Assembly (NCBI GenBank): GCA_003216615.1
Contig: QCIP01000001.1
Location: 177,455 to 239,388, forward strand
Origin: Prochlorococcus sp. AG-402-M15
GTDB lineage: Bacteria; Cyanobacteriota; Cyanobacteriia; PCC-6307; Cyanobiaceae
Reading direction: 5' to 3'
Length of the DNA stretch: 61,934 bases
Shown here: one piece after another, positions 55,075-61,934 of the stretch
Layout: every line of letters begins with the position of its first letter
How positions within the stretch are numbered: the stretch's first letter is position 1
Position numbers and translations under genes: made by a program
The notes under the pieces: model-generated
Databases searched by the model: none
What the model was told of the DNA's origin: nothing
What the model saw: only the letters and a program-made list of their open reading frames with translations

Positions 55075-55464
55075 ATGTCAATTTTAGATAATACCAAGAT
55101 AGGAAATTATGTTCAAATAAATTTAGAATTATCAAAGGATAGGCTCACAAAAGAAATTATTGATGCCATAAATGTTTCTTCGATAGGTAAGATAAGTGAT
55201 TTCAGAATAACTGATGGCAAAGGTATTGGAGTAGTATTGAAATTATCTAATGGCAAAGAACAATGGTTTTTTGAAGATGAAATTGATCTCCTTGACGAAA
55301 ATGGAAATTTAATAAAAAAAAATAATAATAAAGATAACAATAATATTTTTATTTTTAATATTCTTAGGGAATTAAAGTATGAAAATAAAAATAATGTTAG
55401 CGAGTTAATTAATCCTATAAACTTTTTTCTTTGGCTAGTTGTATCTTTTAAAGATATTTTCTAA
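55075..55464 (+). CDS. DUF2862 family protein
   Basis: A 129-residue protein. The conserved domain, IGNYVQINLE through KISDFRITDGKGIGVVLKLSNGKEQWFFEDEI, matches DUF2862. The last 50 residues (Asn-rich, then PINFFLWLVVSFKDIF) are specific and may hold a weak membrane association. Function unknown; the family is confined to oxygenic phototrophs. Confidence 0.85.
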   Translation: MSILDNTKIGNYVQINLELSKDRLTKEIIDAINVSSIGKISDFRITDGKGIGVVLKLSNGKEQWFFEDEIDLLDENGNLIKKNNNKDNNNIFIFNILRELKYENKNNVSELINPINFFLWLVVSFKDIF

Positions 55465-55535
55465 ATTATTTAAAATTTTCCTAAGATAAAGATTATTTAT
55501 TAGTAATCTAAAACTCTAAGAAATTTAAAATTGAG

Positions 55536-56531
55536 ATGGTAAAAAATATTATCGATGTAAGAAATTTATCTAAGTCATTTGATATCTCTTATAAAGAACC
55601 AGGATTAAAAGGAACGATTAAACATTTCCTAAAAAGACAAACAAAAAGTTTAGAGGTTATTAAAAATATAAGTTTTGCAATCAAAGAAGGAGAAATTGTA
55701 GGTTTCTTAGGTGCTAATGGAGCAGGGAAAACAACAATTTTAAAAATGCTTTGTGGCTTAATTTATCCAAGTGAAGGATCAATTTTAGTCTCAGGATACT
55801 TACCTTTCAGAAGAAAAGAAAATTTCCTAAAGAATATAACCTTAATAATGGGTCAAAAACAACAACTTATTTGGGATCTTCCTCCAATTGAATCATTTTA
55901 TTTGAATGCATCAATATATGACCTAGATAAGTTCGAAGCAAAAAGGAGAATAAAAAAATTATCAGATATGCTTGAAATTGATGATGAGCTATTCATACCT
56001 GTAAGGAAATTATCACTTGGTCAGCGTATGAAGTCAGAATTACTAGCAGCTTTGATACATGAACCAAATATTCTATTTTTAGACGAGCCCACACTTGGCT
56101 TGGATATTAATGCACAGAGAAATTTAAGACAATTCCTGAAAAAATATAATGAGGAAACCAATTCAACTATATGTCTTACAAGTCATTACATGAAAGATAT
56201 TACATCGCTTTGCAAAAGGGTTATATGTATTGACAATGGATCCATCTCATATGATGGGAAACTCGATCTATTATTAAAAAAATTATCTCCTGTTAAGGAA
56301 ATATTAATAATTTGTCGCTCAGAAGAAGATGCATTTCAATTAGAGAATTTAGGTTTTAATGTTAAAAATAAAACAAAGAATGAAATCACAATTAAAGTTG
56401 AAAACAAATCTATTACTTCTTCATTAAAAACCATTCTAAATAATTTTGATATTGAAGACCTTTATATAAATGAACCACCTATAGATGAAATTATTGGGAA
56501 AATACTAATTAAAAAAGATCATGATATTTAA
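55536..56531 (+). CDS. ABC-2 exporter, ATPase subunit
   Basis: A 331-residue ATPase: Walker A GANGAGKTTILKML, Q-loop QKQQLIW, signature LSLGQRMKSEL, Walker B LFLDEPTLGLDI, H-loop SHYM. It has the LRSY.KEPGLKG-like N-terminal insertion seen in the COG4586 type. The C-terminal 90 residues are a regulatory tail. The stop overlaps the first permease by 11 bases. Confidence 0.88.
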   Translation: MVKNIIDVRNLSKSFDISYKEPGLKGTIKHFLKRQTKSLEVIKNISFAIKEGEIVGFLGANGAGKTTILKMLCGLIYPSEGSILVSGYLPFRRKENFLKNITLIMGQKQQLIWDLPPIESFYLNASIYDLDKFEAKRRIKKLSDMLEIDDELFIPVRKLSLGQRMKSELLAALIHEPNILFLDEPTLGLDINAQRNLRQFLKKYNEETNSTICLTSHYMKDITSLCKRVICIDNGSISYDGKLDLLLKKLSPVKEILIICRSEEDAFQLENLGFNVKNKTKNEITIKVENKSITSSLKTILNNFDIEDLYINEPPIDEIIGKILIKKDHDI

Positions 56532-57315
56532 TTTGATTAACCGTAAAATATTTACCTTATTAAAAGTCCAATATTCAAACATGTTGGAATATAGAGTAGA
56601 AATTGCATTATGGGCGATTTCAGGGATTATTCCTTTTTTTATGTTAAATATATGGACAAACAATAACCTTAATGAATCCATTAACATTAGTGATTTAATG
56701 CTTTCTAGGTATTTCTTGTGCGCTTTTTTTGTTAGACAGTTTTCTGTAGTTTGGGTTGTATTTAGCTTTGAAGAAGATTCTCTTATGGGGAAAGTATCTC
56801 CTTATTTAATTCAACCTTTAAATCCATTTTTAAGGTATTTTGCACAACATCTTGCTGAACAAATAACAAGATTTCCATTCGCATTAATAATCGCATTTTT
56901 CTTTTTTATTTTTAATCCAGAAAGTATATGGATTCCAAATATAGGTATTTTATTTTTATCTACAATTTCGACTTTCTTATCTTTCTTAATTCAATTTTTG
57001 ATTCAATCAATAGTAGCATGTTTATGTTTCTGGACTGAGAAGGCATCATCAATAGAGAGATTATTATTTATTCCAACTTTATTTCTTTCAGGTCTTTTAG
57101 CTCCAGTAGTTTCATTTCCCGAATATGTTAAATCTTGGATTTATTTAACTCCTTTTCCATATCTAATCGATTTCCCTGCAAACTTATTATCCGGAAATAA
57201 AACAAATATTATTGGAGGCTTTAGTATGCAAATTCTATGGATTCTATTGCTTTTCCCAGTATTTAAAAAAATATGGTACGAAGGAACTAAAAAATATACT
57301 GCTATGGGATCATGA
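56521..57315 (+). CDS. ABC-2 exporter, permease subunit 1
   Basis: A 264-residue protein with six hydrophobic helices (for example ALWAISGIIPFFMLNIW, FPFALIIAFFFFIF, LFLSTISTFLSFLIQFLI). It resembles the COG4587 permease. ATG at 56521 lies inside the ATPase end. Coupled to subunit 2, which begins 4 bases before its stop. Confidence 0.82.
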   Translation: MIFNLINRKIFTLLKVQYSNMLEYRVEIALWAISGIIPFFMLNIWTNNNLNESINISDLMLSRYFLCAFFVRQFSVVWVVFSFEEDSLMGKVSPYLIQPLNPFLRYFAQHLAEQITRFPFALIIAFFFFIFNPESIWIPNIGILFLSTISTFLSFLIQFLIQSIVACLCFWTEKASSIERLLFIPTLFLSGLLAPVVSFPEYVKSWIYLTPFPYLIDFPANLLSGNKTNIIGGFSMQILWILLLFPVFKKIWYEGTKKYTAMGS

Positions 57316-58106
57316 ATCTAAGAAAATATTTAAAAGTTTATACTAAATTTTTACATACTTCTATAGCTTCTGAATTGGAGTATAAAACAAATATATTAAT
57401 TGATTTAATAACTGCAATTTTAAGTTTAATAGGAAGTATTTTTTTATTATCTATTTTCTTTCAAAATAATGGCACTATAGGAGGCTGGGATTTTGAGCAG
57501 GCACTAATAATTCAAGCTATTTATACAATATTGAATGGAATAACAAATACATGGTTCAATCCAAATCTTACAGAAATAGTTAAACACATAAGAGAAGGAA
57601 CCTTAGATTTCGTACTTTTAAAACCCATTGATAGTCAATTTTTTATCTCCTTAAAAAAAATAACTCCATCTGGTTTTTTAGAAATTATTCTTGGATTTTG
57701 CTTATTGTTTTACTGCATAAAAATCAATCACATAAATATAAACACAAGTTTTCTAATTTTATTTTTGATAACGATAATATGCTCAATTTGTATTTTGTAT
57801 AGCTTATGGTTTTTTATATCTACAACTACTATTTGGTTTGTTAAGACATGGAATGCGACAGAAGTATTAAGATCTTTCCTTTACATTGGAAGATTTCCTT
57901 TAAATTCATTTTCATTTTCTCTAAGAATATTTTTTAGCGTATTTATTCCTATTGCATTTATAACTACAATCCCTTCTGAAGTTTTCCTAGGTCTTTCTCA
58001 ATCCTGGAAAATAATGCTTGAGGTCGTTGTGGCTATAATATTTATTTTTACTTCTAGAAAGTTTTGGTTATTTGCATTAAAATATTATTCATCAGCTTCT
58101 AGCTAA
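57312..58106 (+). CDS. ABC-2 exporter, permease subunit 2
   Basis: A 264-residue permease of the COG3694 type, with six helices (LIDLITAILSLIGSIFLLSIFF, FLEIILGFCLLFYCI, FLILFLITIICSICILYSLWFF, VVVAIIFIFTSRKFWLFAL). A HIREGTLDFVLLKPID motif between helices 2 and 3 is typical of this branch. The trio forms one exporter, 4-base overlap with subunit 1. Substrate unknown. Confidence 0.82.
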   Translation: MNLRKYLKVYTKFLHTSIASELEYKTNILIDLITAILSLIGSIFLLSIFFQNNGTIGGWDFEQALIIQAIYTILNGITNTWFNPNLTEIVKHIREGTLDFVLLKPIDSQFFISLKKITPSGFLEIILGFCLLFYCIKINHININTSFLILFLITIICSICILYSLWFFISTTTIWFVKTWNATEVLRSFLYIGRFPLNSFSFSLRIFFSVFIPIAFITTIPSEVFLGLSQSWKIMLEVVVAIIFIFTSRKFWLFALKYYSSASS

Positions 58107-58109
58107 ATA

Positions 58110-58376
58110 TTATTTAATTATTTCTCTACAAAATTCCCAAATTCTTTGTTTACTTTTTAACTTAGAAAGTCTAGATAATTTTTTAAAATTAGATGTAGAT
58201 TTTTCTAAAGATAAAAGTCTACAGTTGTAATCAATTTGATAATGTCTTGAAATGATTCCTAATTTGAGTGCAACATCACAAAAGATGATTATTAAAACGA
58301 GACTTAAAATAGTCTTAAATATAAGTGAGAATGAATTTGAATAATTTTCATTTTCAGTTTTTAATTCAAATTTCAT
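58110..58376 (-). CDS. Small membrane protein (88 aa)
   Basis: One hydrophobic helix (FSLIFKTILSLVLIIIFCDVA, residues 16-36) with a soluble basic C-terminal part (LSRLSKLKSKQRIWEFCREII). Convergent with the ABC permease, 3 bases apart. The ATG overlaps the stop of the next gene upstream by one base, so they are coupled. No family is recognised. Confidence 0.6.
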   Translation of the reverse strand: MKFELKTENENYSNSFSLIFKTILSLVLIIIFCDVALKLGIISRHYQIDYNCRLLSLEKSTSNFKKLSRLSKLKSKQRIWEFCREIIK

Positions 58377-58603
58377 TATTTAACTATATGCTGAGGGCAC
58401 TTAATTGCAGCAATAGCAACAGCGGTAACTTTAAAATTTTCTGACTTCTCTATAACCTTTTTAACCTCTAATGGTCCATATTTGTTACTTGCGTCACTGT
58501 AAGAAAGAAGTAAAGATTTATAATTATCATGACCTAAATTTCTATATTCACAGAAATTATCTCCAACATAATTCAAAAGAGTTAGTAATGTTAATTCAAT
58601 CAT
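58376..58603 (-). CDS. Small conserved-looking hypothetical protein (75 aa)
   Basis: ATG at 58603. A soluble helical protein, MIELTLLTLLNYVGDNFCEY then KYGPLEVKKVIEKSE and AAIKCPQHIVK. Two cysteines. Coupled to the following membrane protein by a one-base overlap. No family or function can be named. Confidence 0.55.
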   Translation of the reverse strand: MIELTLLTLLNYVGDNFCEYRNLGHDNYKSLLLSYSDASNKYGPLEVKKVIEKSENFKVTAVAIAAIKCPQHIVK

Positions 58604-58810
58604 TAAAGCTTTTTAACTAACAAAGTTCTTACAGATAATACAATGTATGGCATTTTTAACAAGTTTAATTATTATCAACACTTGAAATCATGAAATAAGA
58701 TTTTTGATCATAAACATGAAATTTCAAAATTATTTCAAAATTTATTAATTCTCATATAAGAAAATCATTAAAGCACTATCTGTAGTGTATTTAACTGACT
58801 AGGTTTACGC

Positions 58811-58816
58811 TATAAA
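58811..58816 (+). promoter_or_regulatory. -10 box (TATAAA) of the candidate small RNA
   Basis: TATAAA at 58811-58816, followed at 58818-58823 by AGGGGG, the likely 5' end of the RNA. The -35 region is poor (no TTGACA-like hexamer at the right distance). Confidence 0.4.
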
Positions 58817-58818
58817 TA

Positions 58819-58899
58819 GGGGGTTGCATTTTTTAAGAAATTGGTTTAAAAATAAGGTTCCCCATCACCCGGCCCCACATATGTGAGGCCTTTTTTTTT
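58819..58899 (+). ncRNA. Candidate small RNA with two stems and intrinsic terminator
   Basis: GGGG (58819-58822) can pair with CCCC (58860-58863) around an A/T-rich loop, then a strong terminal hairpin GGCCCCACAT/ATGTGAGGCC (58871-58890; one C-A mismatch) with nine T's follows. A TATAAA box lies just before the GGGG. No ORF fits inside. The layout (about 80 nt, first stem, unpaired CATCACCC, terminator) is like known cyanobacterial Yfr RNAs, but the ACUCCUCACAC motif of Yfr1 is not here, so I give no name. Alternatively it is just a terminator for an unseen transcript. Confidence 0.55.
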
Positions 58900-59044
58900 A
58901 AATGGTTTTTCCATAAGTATTATTTAATAAGACGAGTTATTAATTAAACATTTTATTAATAAGTAAAGATAGGCAAGTATTTTCTTTTAACTAATAGAAC
59001 TGATTTGTTTTTTTAACAAAAGTATATATGTATTCTCAATTAAC

Positions 59045-59857
59045 TTATAAAAAACTTTTTATGGATTTAATCAATAAGCTAATGCCAACAAAAATACAAA
59101 CTGTTATAAAAGTTTTCTTAATTAATATATTTCCATTTAGTTTTGATAAGTGAGCTCCAAAATATCCTCCTGTGAAAGAACCAATTATTAAAAATATTAA
59201 TATATTTAAAGGAACTGATCCTATCTTGCTCAAAAAAATTGCTCCGGTTAAATTCCAAAAAATTCCAACAGTAAAGAATGTCAAACTTATAGCTCGAAGA
59301 AAATCCATTTCAAAAGTTTTTATTAAAAGTATTGTTACTAGCAATCCAGTTCCTGAAGAAATAGAACCATTTAAAATACCTATAAGGAAAATAAAAATTA
59401 AAAATCTAATTTTATGAACTAAATCAAGCTTATTTTTCCCAGATGATAAACCCAAATCTGGTTTAAGGTATGAGTAAAAAGCTAAAAATATTGAAATTAT
59501 TCCTAAAATTAAGTACAAATACTTTTCTGATATATATTCAACTATAAAAGATCCTAAAATCACGCCTGGCAATCCAAAGATTACAATTTGCCAAGCAACA
59601 CTTATATCATTACCTAGTGATTTGTAATGTCTTAATGAACCACCTATTCCTAGTGCTACTGTTGCTAATTTATGGCTAGCAAGAGCCTGATAATAAGGAA
59701 CACCAGATAAAATCAATGCTGGTAATTGTAGTAAGCCTGCTCCTCCCCCAGAAATTGCTGAGAACGTATTAGAAAAAAAGGATATCAAAAAGATATAAAT
59801 ACCTTTAAATATAAAATTATCAACACTTCCTAATAATATTGTTAATAGATAAGGCAT
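59045..59857 (-). CDS. TauE/SafE-family membrane transporter
   Basis: A 270-residue protein with about eight hydrophobic helices (IFLISFFSNTFSAISGGGAG, IVIFGLPGVILGSF, YLILGIISIFLAFYSYL, FLIFIFLIGILNGSISSGTG). The GGGAGLLQLPALI and GSISSGTGLLVT repeats are typical of TauE/SafE (formerly DUF81), which carry sulfite, sulfoacetate or other organic anions. The substrate is not visible from the sequence. Confidence 0.85.
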   Translation of the reverse strand: MPYLLTILLGSVDNFIFKGIYIFLISFFSNTFSAISGGGAGLLQLPALILSGVPYYQALASHKLATVALGIGGSLRHYKSLGNDISVAWQIVIFGLPGVILGSFIVEYISEKYLYLILGIISIFLAFYSYLKPDLGLSSGKNKLDLVHKIRFLIFIFLIGILNGSISSGTGLLVTILLIKTFEMDFLRAISLTFFTVGIFWNLTGAIFLSKIGSVPLNILIFLIIGSFTGGYFGAHLSKLNGNILIKKTFITVCIFVGISLLIKSIKSFL

Positions 59858-59994
59858 TAAATATAAATTCTAGTATTTCAAAAAGTAAATAATATTATTT
59901 TCGCAAGAAACATAAGACTTGAAAACATTTATTTTATCTTTTTCAATCAAAGTTTTAAAAAAACTGTTATTATCGAAAAAAAATCAAGAATATT

Positions 59995-60336
59995 ATGCAT
60001 AGAAAGGATGCAATTTACCTTGATCAGTTTTGTCCCAAGATAAGTAATAAAAATTGGAGAGAGTCACTTAATAAACTTACTAAGTATAAATGTATTTATT
60101 GCGGTAAACCATCAGAATCAGTTGATCACCTTCATCCAATGTCAAAAGGAGGTACGAGCAGTACAAGCAATTGCGTGCCATGTTGTTTGTCATGTAATGG
60201 TAAGAAATCAGATTCAGAGGTTCTCAGTTGGTACAGAAAACAAAATTTTTATGATCCTCGAAGGGCTATGGCGATACGAGCATGGTTTAATGATGATTTA
60301 AAACTAGCCTCAGTTCTTTTGAACTACTTAAATTAA
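59995..60336 (+). CDS. HNH endonuclease-domain protein
   Basis: A 113-residue protein with an HNH motif: zinc knuckle KCIYCGKPS, then VDHLHPMSKGGTSSTSNCVPCCLSCNGKKS. The histidine pair, Asn and four Cys complete the beta-beta-alpha metal fold. Such small HNH proteins are widespread in cyanobacteria; it is not in a phage or mobile context here. Monocistronic. Confidence 0.85.
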   Translation: MHRKDAIYLDQFCPKISNKNWRESLNKLTKYKCIYCGKPSESVDHLHPMSKGGTSSTSNCVPCCLSCNGKKSDSEVLSWYRKQNFYDPRRAMAIRAWFNDDLKLASVLLNYLN

Positions 60337-60428
60337 AAATGAAATAATAAATTAATCGAGATTCCAAAATATATTTTTGTATATCTTTGAATAGGATCTT
60401 CTTATTTTGGTAAACAAAGTATTTTTAT

Positions 60429-60623
60429 TTAAATAATTCTTTTTATTTCTGAATTTATTTTATGGCTCCTGAAAATCGCAATATTAGAATAATCATCTTT
60501 CCAAATAATTGGAGAATCTATTGCCTTTCTCTCTGGAGACTTAACTGAAAAAATCAATACAAATACAAAAAGGATTGTAATTAATATTATAGTCATTACT
60601 AATTTGTCTGAAATATTATTCAT
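60429..60623 (-). CDS. Small membrane protein (64 aa)
   Basis: N-terminal membrane helix (LVMTIILITILFVFVLIFSV) with a soluble, charged C-terminal half (SPERKAIDSPIIWKDD, then IAIFRSHKINSEIKRI). ATG at 60623 is 9 bases from the stop of the secreted protein upstream, so both may be in one transcript. No family. Confidence 0.55.
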   Translation of the reverse strand: MNNISDKLVMTIILITILFVFVLIFSVKSPERKAIDSPIIWKDDYSNIAIFRSHKINSEIKRII

Positions 60624-60632
60624 TAAAATTAC

Positions 60633-61034
60633 CTATCTAGAAAAATTTTTGTCAGGAGTAGTTTTTTCGTAAATTTCTAGAAAATATGATTTAAAATAAT
60701 CAACTCCCTCCTTTCCAATCAAACCAAATGACCATCCACAATCATTTACTACTTGCAATGAAATTTGATTTGCCAAGTCACTTTTCTCAATCCATTTTTT
60801 CTGTGGGTTGTAAGAAAAAGATATAATGTTTTCAGTTTTTACAATTGCTGATTTCATTGCTTCATCTTTAGAAAAACCATTTTGAATAGAATTGCAATAT
60901 TTCTTGGAGAAATTATTAGAGATCCTATTTTGTAGCAAGCTAACACTTGGATCTGACTTATCAAAAGCCAAACCTATTGAAGGTTTTAGTTGAAAAAATA
61001 TTAATAAAATTAAACCAAAAAAGAATTTTAACAA
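60633..61034 (-). CDS. Secreted protein of unknown function (133 aa)
   Basis: Signal peptide (MLKFFFGLILLIFFQL, with IGLAF as possible cleavage). Mature part helical: FSKKYCNSIQNGFSKDEAMKSA and QISLQVVNDCGWSFGLIG. Two Cys that could be disulfide bonded. Resembles cyanobacterial proteins with a repeated Cys-N pattern, but no family can be named. Cell envelope or thylakoid lumen by signal. Confidence 0.6.
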   Translation of the reverse strand: MLKFFFGLILLIFFQLKPSIGLAFDKSDPSVSLLQNRISNNFSKKYCNSIQNGFSKDEAMKSAIVKTENIISFSYNPQKKWIEKSDLANQISLQVVNDCGWSFGLIGKEGVDYFKSYFLEIYEKTTPDKNFSR

Positions 61035-61197
61035 TAGCTATTAATTAATACTTATTAATAATATAATAGTTTTGTTTAATTGTCTTATCAATTGAATCTG
61101 ATAATTTTTAAAAGCAAATTAAATTTCAATTTATTAAAAATTAAAAGTAATGCAATAAGTTCAGTAATAATAGTCAGAGGTTTATTTGACTACTTGT

Positions 61198-61419
61198 ATG
61201 TATGAATCATTGATGACATTGCTATTTTTTCCTGATTGGACAAATGGACTACCTTCAGACTTTTTAATCCTTCATTTTTTCGTAGGAGCTGTCATTTTTC
61301 CATTCAACATGATTCATGCGAAAGCAAGAAAAATTGACAGTCAGAAGCCTCAGGAAGCAGCTAATGGGTATAAAAATTCAGACAATACTACATTTTTTGG
61401 ATACGAAGAAATCAATTAG
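61198..61419 (+). CDS. Small hypothetical protein with one hydrophobic segment (73 aa)
   Basis: I choose ATG 61198 (MYESLMTLLFFPDWTNGLPS), not the TTG 4 codons upstream. A segment FLILHFFVGAVIFPFNMIHA could be a membrane helix; the C-terminal 35 residues are soluble. No family. It precedes the small membrane protein at 61455 by 35 bases. Confidence 0.5.
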   Translation: MYESLMTLLFFPDWTNGLPSDFLILHFFVGAVIFPFNMIHAKARKIDSQKPQEAANGYKNSDNTTFFGYEEIN

Positions 61420-61454
61420 ATTTCCATAAAATTTTTTTAAGGAATTACTAATTG

Positions 61455-61679
61455 ATGATAATTTCCCTAAATACAGCTTTAGATCTCAAAATTTTCAGCC
61501 CCAGTGAACCTATTGGAATATTGATTATTTTTTTAGGATTAATATTTACTGGTATGATTTTCTATATTATTTATGCTGTAAGTACTAATAAAGAATCACT
61601 AGAAGATAAAAAAATAAGAACTAAAAAAGAATCTTTGCAAAAAGAGAAAATAGGGAAATTATTTCCTAAGAAAAAATAA
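61455..61679 (+). CDS. Small membrane protein with basic tail (74 aa)
   Basis: From ATG 61455. Hydrophobic helix IGILIIFLGLIFTGMIFYIIYAV followed by a charged coiled tail (NKESLEDKKIRTKKESLQKEK). Single-pass, tail in cytoplasm. Follows the previous gene on the same strand; no family is recognised. Confidence 0.55.
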   Translation: MIISLNTALDLKIFSPSEPIGILIIFLGLIFTGMIFYIIYAVSTNKESLEDKKIRTKKESLQKEKIGKLFPKKK

Positions 61680-61779
61680 ATTTAATTGTTTTATTACCAT
61701 AAAGGAATTTATTTATATTGTTAATCAATAAATCAGTAGGATCCAAAAACATTAGTTTTAGCTCTTCTAAATCAAACAT
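61666..61779 (-). CDS. Possible 37-residue peptide
   Basis: An ATG frame reading MFDLEELKLMFLDPTDLLIN then NINKFLYGNKTIKFIFS. Convergently overlaps the end of the preceding gene by 14 bases. No family; AT-rich DNA gives such frames by chance, so this is a weak call. Confidence 0.2.
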   Translation of the reverse strand: MFDLEELKLMFLDPTDLLINNINKFLYGNKTIKFIFS

Positions 61780-61895
61780 TATTTTAAAATTACATACTAA
61801 CCAAAAATTTTTTTACGATAAGTTAATATCGTTATTTGCACAGCAAAAATATTTTTATATCGAAAAAAATGTTAAAAATAGAAAAATGATTTGAA

Positions 61896-61934
61896 ATGAT
61901 GGATAATTCACCTAAATATCTATTTCTTGCTAGT
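61896..61934 (+). CDS. Start of a gene running off the window
   Basis: ATG-ATG pair at 61896/61899 opens a frame that stays open to the last base (MMDNSPKYLFLAS). Too short to identify; the pair of ATGs leaves two start options. Confidence 0.4.
   Translation, partial: MMDNSPKYLFLAS

Larger units (their letters stand above)
58604..59044. other. 441-bp interval carrying a probable small RNA
   Basis: No coding frame of note. The main signal is the structured element at 58816-58899 with a strong terminator. The left 200 bp are AT-rich without recognisable features apart from T-runs. Confidence 0.5.

Noticed and set aside
59995-60336. HNH protein as a homing endonuclease or phage remnant
   Set aside because: No intron, intein or phage gene is next to it, and such small HNH proteins are common stand-alone genes in cyanobacteria.

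Overview
The window looks like chromosome from a marine picocyanobacterium, most likely a high-light-type Prochlorococcus. The DNA is very AT-rich, genes are closely packed, and many families are cyanobacterial: ChlH, AcsF, a CCB2/CCB4-type protein, a Ycf20-like protein, a Psb30-like mini-protein, CGLD27-like DUF1230, DUF565, DUF1651, DUF2862, DUF2949, DUF2996, DUF3038, DUF3318 and DUF4335. ChlH plus the aerobic cyclase AcsF indicates an oxygenic phototroph. The species assignment is inference from composition and gene content.

Layout. 1-3.2 kb: end of metH, then small conserved genes and an Ap4A phosphorylase-type enzyme. 3.3-5.1 kb: a ribbon-helix-helix (RHH) plus J-domain fusion, then a poor-coding stretch with regularly spaced AGACT/AGTCT half-sites around a small secreted protein. 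5.1-14.4 kb: translation and housekeeping (pheT, rpmG, rpsR, an RNB exonuclease, metG, an LptC-like lipoprotein, a cytochrome b6 heme-assembly protein, cobU, trmL, a Met tRNA, clpS, a DUF1651 gene). 14.4-17.1 kb: an accessory strip of small ORFs, hairpins and an RHH gene bracketed by copies of a palindrome. 17.4-25.4 kb: 2-Cys peroxiredoxin, an FtsH homologue with a destroyed zinc site, rpmF, a Ycf20-like gene, a HAD phosphatase, a Psb30-like gene, two half-size UPF0016 transporters and a degenerate RNase R-like protein.

25.4-35.9 kb: acsF, tldD/pmbA, fmt, terC and mfd. 35.9-40.6 kb: a minus-strand block of cyanobacterial genes of unknown role plus a UbiH-type monooxygenase and dapB. 40.7-54.5 kb: chlH, folP, tpiA, an S4 protein, an MsbA-like ABC exporter, carB, DUF3318, rsfS, DUF1230, an asparaginase and initiator tRNA-Met with a clear terminator. 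54.5-61.9 kb: DUF2862, a three-gene ABC-2 exporter, a probable small RNA, a TauE/SafE permease, an HNH protein, small membrane or secreted proteins and the first codons of a gene leaving the window.

The genes mostly serve chlorophyll synthesis, photosystem and cytochrome assembly, translation and envelope transport. The main candidates for something undescribed are: (a) two RHH proteins, each next to its own repeated dyad motif; (b) an FtsH pseudoprotease; (c) a pair of RNB-family proteins in which the compact one keeps the active-site signature and the full-length one has lost it; (d) several genes whose homologous reading frame extends upstream without a standard start codon; (e) two candidate structured RNAs. 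No mobile element, CRISPR array or transposase was seen.
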